The translations under genes and the position numbers were made by a program. DNA of 64,000 bases, taken from the NCBI GenBank assembly GCA_041688015.1, contig JBDNIY010000007.1, positions 1-64,000 of the forward strand, written 5' to 3'. Shown here one piece after another: positions 53,828 through 61,761 of this stretch (positions are counted from its first letter, which is position 1; each line of letters starts with the position of its first letter). The notes under the pieces were generated by a model. That model ran no database searches. It saw only the letters and a program-made list of their open reading frames with translations, and was not told the origin of the DNA. The DNA is from Parvibaculum sp041688015. GTDB taxonomy: Bacteria > Pseudomonadota > Alphaproteobacteria > Parvibaculales > Parvibaculaceae.

Positions 53828-55984
53828 TTAGGCTGTGGTGGGACGTTTTGCTTGGATAAGATGGAGAATATCGGACGCGGCCGCCGGAATATTCGTGCCC
53901 GGCCCAAAAATGGCCGCGGCACCTGCCGATTTCAAAAAGGCATAATCCTGCTGAGGAATAACACCGCCGCAGATAATCAAAATATCCCCCGCACCCTGAC
54001 GTTTCAGCTCTTTGGCCAATGTGGGCACCAGCGTCTTATGGCCAGCTGCAAGTGATGAAATACCGATCACATGCACGTCGTTTTCGATGGCATCGCGGGC
54101 GGCTTCTTCAGGGGTCTGAAAGAGCGGCCCGATGTCCACGTCAAAGCCAAGATCGGCAAAGGCCGTGGCAATCACTTTCGCGCCACGATCATGGCCGTCC
54201 TGCCCCATCTTGACGACGAGCATCCGCGGGCGACGCCCTTCCGCTTCGGCGAACTCTTCGATTTCTTTCTGGATCTGCATGAAACCTGCGTCTCCTTCAT
54301 AAGCCTGACCATAGACACCCGAAATGGATTTGATCTCGGCGCGGTGGCGGCCAAAGATTTTCTCCATGGCGTCCGAAATTTCACCAACACTGGCCCGCGC
54401 GCGGGCCGCATCCACCGCTAAGGCCAGCACATTGTCTTTGCCTTTTGCGCCTACGGTCAAAGCATCAAGCGCGGCTTGGCACTTGGTTTCATCGCGCGTC
54501 TCACGCATCTTCTTTAGACGGGCAATTTGCGAGGTGCGCACTTCCTCATTGTCGATGTCACGAATGTCGAGATGTTCTTCGCTTGTCGGCTTGTATTTAT
54601 TAACGCCGACAATAACCTCCAGGCCACGGTCAATGCGCGCCTGCTTGCGAGCTGCCGCCTCTTCGATGCGGAGCTTAGGCATGCCACTTTCAACCGCCTT
54701 GGTCATGCCGCCCAGTTCTTCCACCTCTTCCATCAGATTCCAAGCTTCGCTCGCCAGCGAATGCGTCAGGCTTTCGATGTAATACGAGCCGCCAAGCGGG
54801 TCGATGACATTGGTGACGCCCGTCTCATGCTGAATGACAAGCTGGGTGTTGCGCGCGATGCGGGCAGAAAATTCCGTCGGCAAGGCAATGGCTTCATCAA
54901 GCGCATTAGTATGAAGCGATTGTGTGCCACCAAGCACCGCGGCCAGTGCTTCAATGGTTGTGCGGATGACGTTGTTGTAGGGATCTTGCTCGGTCAGCGA
55001 CACGCCTGACGTCTGGCAATGGGTTCGCAGCATCAAAGACTTTGGGTTTTTGGCGCCGAATTCCTCCATCACGCGCGCCCACAATAGGCGCGCCGCGCGC
55101 AGCTTGGCGACTTCCATGAAGAAGTTCATGCCAATGGCAAAAAAGAACGACAGACGCGGCGCGAATTCATCGACATCAAGGCCGGCCTTGAGCGCAGCGC
55201 GCACATATTCACGGCCATCGGCAATGGTGAAGGCCAATTCCTGAAGCTGCGTCGCGCCCGCTTCCTGCATGTGATAGCCCGAAATCGAGATCGTGTTGTA
55301 CTTCGGCATATGTTCAGAGCAATAGCCGATGATGTCGGCGATAATCCGCATGGAGGGTTCGGGCGGATAGATATAGGTATTGCGCACCATGAATTCTTTC
55401 AGAATGTCATTCTGAATGGTGCCCGCGAGCTTGTCTTGGCTCACACCTTGCTCTTCGGCCGCCACAATGTAATTGGCAAGGATAGGAACGACCGCACCGT
55501 TCATGGTCATGGAGACAGACATTTCGTCGAGCGGGATCTGGTCAAACAGGATCTTCATATCCTCAACGGAATCGATCGCCACGCCCGCTTTACCAACATC
55601 GCCCACCACGCGAGGATGGTCGCTATCATAGCCGCGGTGGGTGGCAAGGTCGAATGCGACCGAGAGGCCTTTCTGGCCAGCGGCCAGATTGCGCCGATAG
55701 AAGGCGTTGGATTCTTCCGCTGTCGAAAAGCCTGCATATTGACGAATAGTCCAAGGTCGACCGGCATACATGGTCGATTGCGGCCCACGCGTGAAGGGCG
55801 CAAAGCCCGGCAGAGTGTCCGCGTCGAAACCGTCGGCTGCAAGACGTTCAAGATCGGCCGCCGTATAGAGCGGCTTGACGTCGATCCCTTCGGGCGTATG
55901 CCACACCAGCGACGAGACGCCCCGGCCCTTAGTCATCTTATCGACCGACGCTTCCCAGTCCTGCAGGTTCTTCTTGTCGGCCAT
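53828..55984 (-). CDS. scpA: methylmalonyl-CoA mutase
   Basis: This 718-residue B12 enzyme converts methylmalonyl-CoA to succinyl-CoA in propionate metabolism, or the reverse. The N-terminal catalytic barrel (to about 560) includes WTIRQYAGFST and NTISISGYHM. The C-terminal cobalamin domain has DGHDRG with the cobalt-ligating His. The single-chain form resembles the large subunit, and no small subunit gene is next to it. I choose the ATG at 55984 over a GTG three codons earlier. meaB lies in a neighbouring operon. Confidence 0.97.
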   Translation of the reverse strand: MADKKNLQDWEASVDKMTKGRGVSSLVWHTPEGIDVKPLYTAADLERLAADGFDADTLPGFAPFTRGPQSTMYAGRPWTIRQYAGFSTAEESNAFYRRNLAAGQKGLSVAFDLATHRGYDSDHPRVVGDVGKAGVAIDSVEDMKILFDQIPLDEMSVSMTMNGAVVPILANYIVAAEEQGVSQDKLAGTIQNDILKEFMVRNTYIYPPEPSMRIIADIIGYCSEHMPKYNTISISGYHMQEAGATQLQELAFTIADGREYVRAALKAGLDVDEFAPRLSFFFAIGMNFFMEVAKLRAARLLWARVMEEFGAKNPKSLMLRTHCQTSGVSLTEQDPYNNVIRTTIEALAAVLGGTQSLHTNALDEAIALPTEFSARIARNTQLVIQHETGVTNVIDPLGGSYYIESLTHSLASEAWNLMEEVEELGGMTKAVESGMPKLRIEEAAARKQARIDRGLEVIVGVNKYKPTSEEHLDIRDIDNEEVRTSQIARLKKMRETRDETKCQAALDALTVGAKGKDNVLALAVDAARARASVGEISDAMEKIFGRHRAEIKSISGVYGQAYEGDAGFMQIQKEIEEFAEAEGRRPRMLVVKMGQDGHDRGAKVIATAFADLGFDVDIGPLFQTPEEAARDAIENDVHVIGISSLAAGHKTLVPTLAKELKRQGAGDILIICGGVIPQQDYAFLKSAGAAAIFGPGTNIPAAASDILHLIQAKRPTTA

Positions 55985-55993
55985 ATCGTTCAC

Positions 55994-56368
55994 TCTCGTT
56001 CGAAATTCTAAAAACGCCCCAGAAATGTTCTAAGACCGCAAAAGCGATCCTAACATGCCGGGCAGCACCCCAAGTGGAGGGCTAAAATCGCGCGGAGTAT
56101 CGGAGAGATGCACAAAACGGTCAAACATCGCGCATAGATTTGCCGACGTGTGATCTCAAACAGACAATTCCGCTGCGTCAGTATCGATCTCATCAAACCG
56201 AATGACACCCGCATTTTCAGATAATTCGCACGTTTGAGGCGTAAACCGGCTTGCGAACACGCCAAAATCACAACACGATGCCTGCCAAGATCAAGCATCG
56301 GCCAAACCCGGCGCGCATGTTGAGTACATGATCGGGGGTCGCAAGCCCCGGTCACGAGGGGAAACACG
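55994..56368. other. 375-base divergent gap between scpA and a lipoprotein gene
   Basis: No gene or clear promoter pair can be defended. An antisense frame at 56050-56520 has no protein likeness. GAGGGGAAACACG at the right edge is the ribosome site of the lipoprotein gene. Confidence 0.4.
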
Positions 56369-57052
56369 ATGACCGCCAGCTTTCGCCGCAGCACTATGGG
56401 TTTTGTGATGCTTGTCACACTCTCAAGTTTCTTTCTGGCTAGTTGCGGCGGCGGCGGCCACCGACGCGGTGATGATGGCAGCGTCATTCCGACAGCCCGA
56501 GAACTCGACCCGGCAAGCACCCATTATTCCGACACAATGGATATGGCGAGCACGGGTAACTGCAGCGACGAGGTCATCTCGGTGCTCACCTGCTACGCCT
56601 ACCGTGGGCACGGCTATGAAGGAGCGCAAACGGCTCTCGGCCAATGCCTGATGAAGACGAAAAAGGCTGAAAATGGGCTGGTCTGGCTGAAGCGCGCCGC
56701 CAATGCGGGTTGGCCGGACGCTCAAAAGGCATTGGCCCAGACCTATCTTGAAGGCGATGGGGTGCAGCAGAACAATGTTGAAGCTGGAAAATGGGGTCTT
56801 CTTTATATGAAAAACCCCTCGCTGCTCTCGCTGGGTGTGCAACCAGATAAAAAAATCAACGACAAGCTGCGCGATCACCTGAGCCAATCAGAAACCCTCG
56901 TGGCCCAATCTCAGGCCAGTAACTGGATTGCACAATATTGGCAGCCCAAAACTGCCCTTGATGCTCGCACGGCAGCCACTTGCTACATCGCCCCCAGACG
57001 GGCGATCCAACAAGGCACAATTGAAACGGGGCCTGATTCCCCAGACTATTAA
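56369..57052 (+). CDS. Sel1-repeat lipoprotein
   Basis: This 227-residue protein has a lipobox LASC near residue 26 after a hydrophobic signal, then a Gly-rich linker. Its helical part has Sel1-like units (GLVWLKRAANAGWPDAQKALAQTYLEGDGV). Sel1 repeats bind other proteins in envelope or signalling complexes. The GGGG run after the lipobox is followed by HRRGDD. Probably outer-membrane anchored. Partner unknown. Confidence 0.78.
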   Translation: MTASFRRSTMGFVMLVTLSSFFLASCGGGGHRRGDDGSVIPTARELDPASTHYSDTMDMASTGNCSDEVISVLTCYAYRGHGYEGAQTALGQCLMKTKKAENGLVWLKRAANAGWPDAQKALAQTYLEGDGVQQNNVEAGKWGLLYMKNPSLLSLGVQPDKKINDKLRDHLSQSETLVAQSQASNWIAQYWQPKTALDARTAATCYIAPRRAIQQGTIETGPDSPDY

Positions 57053-57220
57053 CGGCCAAGCAGGCCCCGTTTCAGGGAATATTTACGCTCCTGACCGACA
57101 ATAGGCGATCAACATACGTGGCGCTTCGTCAGCGCGTCCCTTTTTGCCAGCACTTTTGGATCGCAGGCAAGGAAAGGAGGGGCGGCTGATGTAGGAATGC
57201 GCCTGCGTGGGGAGGAGCCG

Positions 57221-59551
57221 ATGACGGTCGCCGCCAGACATCAGGACGAAATCGAACTTGACCTGCTCAAGTCCGTGATGCGGAACCTATGGACCGTCCC
57301 ACTGCTCTATCCGGCAGTCTGTGGCGTCATCGCTTTGACCTTGCCAAGCCAATTCAGTCCCAAAATTATTCTCCTCTGGTGGCTTGCCACCTCGGCACTG
57401 CAGATCGAATACACATTCTATCAACGCCGCTTCTTCGACACCGCCACGGCGGACACCGCGCGATGGGCGAACGCAAGTGCGACCCGATATGTGGTGATGA
57501 ACGTCCTCTGGGTCGCTATGTTGCCTCTGTTCTGGAAACAGGGAAACGACGTCCAGAATCTCGGCCTGATTCTGATTCAAGTCATTCATGCCCTGCTGTC
57601 CAGCATTCTCGCCGCACCGAGCCGAAAGGCCATGTTTGCCTGCTCACTGCCCGTGGTCTTTGCAGCGGTACTGGGCGTATTGTGGAATGGAACCCCAACC
57701 TTTCAGATGCTGGGCGCCGCCTTCTTCCTGACCTATCTATTTCTCATCCGCATGGCCAACCAGACCCGTCATTCGATCAAAACCGAATACAATCTGCGCC
57801 TGCACAATCAGAACCTGATTACCGACCTTGCGGCCGCACGCGACATTTCAGAAGCAGCCCGCTTGCGCACCGAGGAAGCCAACGCCGAACTGATGCGGCG
57901 CGAGGAACGCTTCCGCGCACTGGTGGACAATGCCTTTGACGGCATCATCGTCACCGACGCCGATGAAGTCATCACTTACGCGTCTCCTTCGGTTCGCTCC
58001 ATCGGCATGCGTCCCGAAGACATGATGGGTCGCCAAGTTTACTCATTCCTGCCGCCTGACGAAATCGAAAGGGTCAAAGCGGTTTTGCAAAAAAATAGCG
58101 GGCATACCCCGCGGGGCGAGCATTTAGAATTTCACACCACCCGCACAGGCGGCAAAGTTGTTTGGTTTGAAGCATCGGTTTCCGACTTGCGCACCAATCC
58201 CAATGTTGGCGGCTATGTGCTGAACATGCGCGACATCACGGACCGCAAACGTGGCCAGACCGAAATCACAAACCAGTTCCGTGTTTTGGAAGCACTGGCC
58301 TCGGGCGCGCCAATCAACGAAGTCATGATGCTGGCGGCAGTAGGCGCCGAAGAGAGCAACCCGACGGCCAATGTTGCCATCTTTCTGGTAGACGATGCCC
58401 TCAACCTGACCGTTTGCGCCTCACCCAGTTTCCCCGAACACTTTGGCGACGCCATTTCCACCTTCTGGGACAACAACAAGACCGCCGCCTTCGGCCAAGC
58501 GGTCACGGGCAATGAGGGCCTGCTGGTGCTGCCTGATCTTCTGGAATTCACCGACCAGCCAGATACGATCGAGTTTGCAAAGACCTATGGCGTGCGCGCG
58601 CTTTGGATGCAGAATTTTCGCGCCGCTGATCTCAAAGGCGGCTCCGGTTCCATCGCCGTCTATATGAAGGAACCCTGCCGACCCAGCGAATGGGAAAAGT
58701 CCTACCTGCTCGGCACGGCTCAACTGGCTTCCATCGCCATCAACCGGCGCCGCGCGGAAGAAAACCTGCGCGCTGCGACCCAGACCGCCGAACTCGCCAA
58801 TCGCGCAAAAACCAAATTTCTGGCCAATATGAGCCACGAATTGCGCACCCCGCTGAATGCCATCATCGGCTTTTCAGACATCATGAAAAGTGAGTTGTTT
58901 GGCGAATTGGGTTCCCCGCGCTATAGCGAATACGCCAAGGATATCAACGACAGTGGCGCACATCTGCTGAACGTGATCGACGACATTCTCGATATTTCCA
59001 AGATCGAAGCAGGCCGCTATCCGCTGGAAGAAAGCAATATTGAACTCGGCGAAGTCATGCGCTGGTCGATTGAAATCGTGCGCCCCCGCACGGCAGAAAA
59101 GAAGATCACCGTGACGCTCGACGTGAGCGACAACCTGCCGCTTGTCCATGCCGACATGCGGGCTATCCGCCAGATCATGCTGAATCTCCTGTCCAACGCG
59201 GCAAAATTTACGCCCGAAGGCGGCTTGATCGCCGTCGCCGCCCATCACAATGCCGATGGCACGCTGACGCTCAGCGTCACCGACAACGGCATTGGCATCC
59301 CGCCGGACAAACTGGAAATAGTGCTTGAACCCTTCGGCCAAGTTGACGATTCCAGCGCCCGCCTGCACAGCGGCACAGGGCTGGGTCTGTCCATCACCAA
59401 ATCACTGGCAGAACTGCACGACGGGACATTCGGTCTTGAAAGCGTCTTTGGCGAAAGCACCACGGCACGCATGACCTTGCCAGCGGGTCGCCTGCGCACC
59501 CCCAAGGCAACCACCGACGCGATGAAAAAGTCGGCGGCGAACCAAGCCTAA
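57221..59551 (+). CDS. membrane sensor histidine kinase, PAS-GAF-HisKA-HATPase
   Basis: This 776-residue kinase has an N-terminal membrane region of several helices (about 20-180), then a coiled-coil. A PAS domain (about 227-345, RALVDNAFDGIIVTDADE) and a GAF-like domain (about 350-505) precede the dimerisation domain with His539 (NMSHELRTPLNAIIGFSD) and the ATPase with N box LNLLSNAAKF, G1 DNGIGIP and G2 GTGLGLSI. The HisKA type is that of PleC/DivJ. GGGGAGGAG fixes the start at 57221. No response regulator is adjacent, so the partner is unknown. Confidence 0.92.
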   Translation: MTVAARHQDEIELDLLKSVMRNLWTVPLLYPAVCGVIALTLPSQFSPKIILLWWLATSALQIEYTFYQRRFFDTATADTARWANASATRYVVMNVLWVAMLPLFWKQGNDVQNLGLILIQVIHALLSSILAAPSRKAMFACSLPVVFAAVLGVLWNGTPTFQMLGAAFFLTYLFLIRMANQTRHSIKTEYNLRLHNQNLITDLAAARDISEAARLRTEEANAELMRREERFRALVDNAFDGIIVTDADEVITYASPSVRSIGMRPEDMMGRQVYSFLPPDEIERVKAVLQKNSGHTPRGEHLEFHTTRTGGKVVWFEASVSDLRTNPNVGGYVLNMRDITDRKRGQTEITNQFRVLEALASGAPINEVMMLAAVGAEESNPTANVAIFLVDDALNLTVCASPSFPEHFGDAISTFWDNNKTAAFGQAVTGNEGLLVLPDLLEFTDQPDTIEFAKTYGVRALWMQNFRAADLKGGSGSIAVYMKEPCRPSEWEKSYLLGTAQLASIAINRRRAEENLRAATQTAELANRAKTKFLANMSHELRTPLNAIIGFSDIMKSELFGELGSPRYSEYAKDINDSGAHLLNVIDDILDISKIEAGRYPLEESNIELGEVMRWSIEIVRPRTAEKKITVTLDVSDNLPLVHADMRAIRQIMLNLLSNAAKFTPEGGLIAVAAHHNADGTLTLSVTDNGIGIPPDKLEIVLEPFGQVDDSSARLHSGTGLGLSITKSLAELHDGTFGLESVFGESTTARMTLPAGRLRTPKATTDAMKKSAANQA

Positions 59552-59565
59552 CGGCGCGCCGAAAT

Positions 59566-60114
59566 TCAGCCTCGCCGCCATACGAATCCGTTGCTCCAGC
59601 CAAGCTCAAATAGGTCGGGGTTACGGATCGATTTCCAGAATTCAAAATCGACGCTCGCATCAAGGCTCGAAAGCGCTAGCGCGATCGCATTGCCATGGGT
59701 CGCAATCGCAACCGTTTCATCGCGATGGCGCACCGCAATCCGCGTCAGGGCTGCCATGAACCTTTCGCGGCACTGATGCCCACTCTCACCACCCGGCAAA
59801 GCGAAATGCGCATCGTCAAATGACTGTCTGAGCGGCACTTCAAAATCGTCAATCCAGACCGGCGAAAACAATCGCTCGCGCAAGTCATGGTCTATCTTAA
59901 TGTGAAGCCCTACCGACTCTGCAAATGGCTTCACCGTATCAACGGCACGCGGATAGGGGCTCGACCAAATGGCATCTATGGAGCGCGAAGCAAGATCGGC
60001 GGCAAGCGTTTCCGCCTGCCGCCGACCTTCTCGCGAAAGAGGCCAGTCGCACTCCGGCAGATCGCGACCCGGCTCGGCTGTCGCATGACGAATGAGAAGA
60101 AGCCGGGTCGCCAT
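59566..60114 (-). CDS. histidine phosphatase family protein
   Basis: This 182-residue protein has the RHAT motif (Arg9, His10) and a later His in ATHGNAIAL, typical of the phosphoglycerate mutase-like/SixA superfamily. SixA removes phosphate from histidine phosphotransfer domains, which may be relevant next to a histidine kinase gene. General phosphatase activity is as likely. It is convergent with the sensor kinase and followed by the acyl-CoA dehydrogenase gene upstream on the same strand. Confidence 0.88.
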   Translation of the reverse strand: MATRLLLIRHATAEPGRDLPECDWPLSREGRRQAETLAADLASRSIDAIWSSPYPRAVDTVKPFAESVGLHIKIDHDLRERLFSPVWIDDFEVPLRQSFDDAHFALPGGESGHQCRERFMAALTRIAVRHRDETVAIATHGNAIALALSSLDASVDFEFWKSIRNPDLFELGWSNGFVWRRG

Positions 60115-60120
60115 ATCGGA

Positions 60121-61413
60121 TTATTCCGCCGCTTTGGCAGGCCGATTAGAGCCCATGAAACCAAAGAGATGGCCGCCCACTTTGCGCATCTGAATTTCTT
60201 CCGAGCCTTCGGTGATCCGATAGCGGCGATGATGGCGATAGATATGTTCAAACGGTTTATGGCGCGAATAGCCCATGGCCCCATGCACCTGCATGGCAAG
60301 GTCAGCCGTCTGACAGACCAGACGGTTCGCGCGGTAATTGCACATGGACACTTTGTCCGACAGATATTTTGCCACGTCGGGCTTTGACATCTGGTCCATC
60401 TGCCATGCGGTTTTGTAGATGAAATTCGAAATCATCTCACATTCAGTATAGGCCTCAACCAAGGGAAACTGGATCGCCTGATTGGACGCCAATGGCTTGC
60501 CGAAGGGCTTGCGCATCTTGGCATAGGCGACGCTCTCTTCGATGCAATAGCGCGCTGCACCAACACCCGACGCCGCCTGACGAATGCGGTTTTCATGCAC
60601 AAAATGCTGGGCTGCTTCCAAGCCGCGATCCGGCGCGCCCAGATATTCGCCGTCCGGTACCCAGACATTGGTGAACGACACACGCGGATGATCGGTCGGC
60701 ATGTTGAAGGTCCAAAGATATTCCTCGATCTTCACGCCTGGCGCATCGCAAGGCACGATGAAACAGGTAATGCCAAGCGCATCACCGTCCTTGCCGCTGG
60801 TGCGGGCAAACACGAAATCATGCGTCGCCACATGCATGCCTGTGTTCCACATTTTCTGGCCATTGATGAGCCAGCCATCGACGCCATCGCGCTTTTCGCG
60901 CACACCGCGTGTTTCCATCCAGGTGGCGTCCGATCCGTGATCGGGCTCGGTCAGACCAAAGGCGATCCGCGTGGTGCCATCGAGGCCGCCCTTGATAAAT
61001 TTTTCTTTCTGCGCGGGCGTGCCAAAATCACGGAACATCAAAACCGTCGGAAAATTACCGACGATGGATGATTCATTCTGAAGGTCATTGTGAAGGCCAA
61101 GGCCCTTAGCCGCGAGATGCTCGCGGATCACAGCCATCGCCAGATTGCTGCCACCCTGACCGCCGAATTCCTTGGGCAGGCCATAACGCAAATGCCCTGC
61201 CTTGTCGGCGCGGCGCCGCATTTCGCCTAACAGCGCTTCCCATTCGTGACGCGGCAGGCCCTGATTGTCCCAATCGGTGCGCGCATGCTCGCGACGATGA
61301 TCAAAAAAGCGCTCATTGTCATCTTGAGCCTGAAGCGGTTTAATCTCTTTTTCAATGAAGGCGTCTAGCACGCCCAGATAGGCCGTAACGTCCTTTGGAA
61401 TTTCGAAATCCAT
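60121..61413 (-). CDS. acyl-CoA dehydrogenase family protein
   Basis: This 430-residue flavoenzyme has the usual three parts: an N-terminal helical domain, a middle beta domain (AFGLTEPDHGSDAT) and a C-terminal helical domain with the YRITEGSEEIQMRKVG end. The family removes two hydrogens from acyl-CoA or related substrates. GGAGGAAT 9 bases before the ATG at 61413 rules out the longer frame. It lies 6 bases ahead of the phosphatase gene. Confidence 0.93.
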   Translation of the reverse strand: MDFEIPKDVTAYLGVLDAFIEKEIKPLQAQDDNERFFDHRREHARTDWDNQGLPRHEWEALLGEMRRRADKAGHLRYGLPKEFGGQGGSNLAMAVIREHLAAKGLGLHNDLQNESSIVGNFPTVLMFRDFGTPAQKEKFIKGGLDGTTRIAFGLTEPDHGSDATWMETRGVREKRDGVDGWLINGQKMWNTGMHVATHDFVFARTSGKDGDALGITCFIVPCDAPGVKIEEYLWTFNMPTDHPRVSFTNVWVPDGEYLGAPDRGLEAAQHFVHENRIRQAASGVGAARYCIEESVAYAKMRKPFGKPLASNQAIQFPLVEAYTECEMISNFIYKTAWQMDQMSKPDVAKYLSDKVSMCNYRANRLVCQTADLAMQVHGAMGYSRHKPFEHIYRHHRRYRITEGSEEIQMRKVGGHLFGFMGSNRPAKAAE

Positions 61414-61761
61414 CTGCCGATTCCTCCCTCTTATGTCGTCATTTTTAATATCGATGGCTGCCACTATAGACTGTGGTCTAGCGAACGAAAGAGCCGACAC
61501 ACTTGCCCCTGCGTTAACGCTTCCTCTGCCTAAGTGATTGTCGAACCACAAGATTTAGCCGTGAACGAAGAGCGAAGATCAGCCTAACAGCGATTCGGTC
61601 ATGCTTCGTTCGTTTAATATTCCAGACGCACGGGTCACAAGCGTTAACAGGTGCGAAAAGCGTGAAACACAAGATGTGGGCATAGCGATGCCGCGGGACG
61701 CAAGCCATCTCGTCTTGCGTTGCCGGCGCTTTGCCTTGAAGGTGCTGACAGGATCCTGATC
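61414..61761. other. 348-base divergent gap between acyl-CoA dehydrogenase and helicase genes
   Basis: An inverted repeat TAGAC-TGTG-GTCTA (61467-61480) overlaps a -10-like TATAGT on the minus strand and could be an operator for the dehydrogenase. No gene is visible. Confidence 0.4.

Noticed and set aside
56050..56520. 156-codon minus-strand frame
   Set aside because: It overlaps the start of the Sel1 lipoprotein, which has a clear lipobox and ribosome site.
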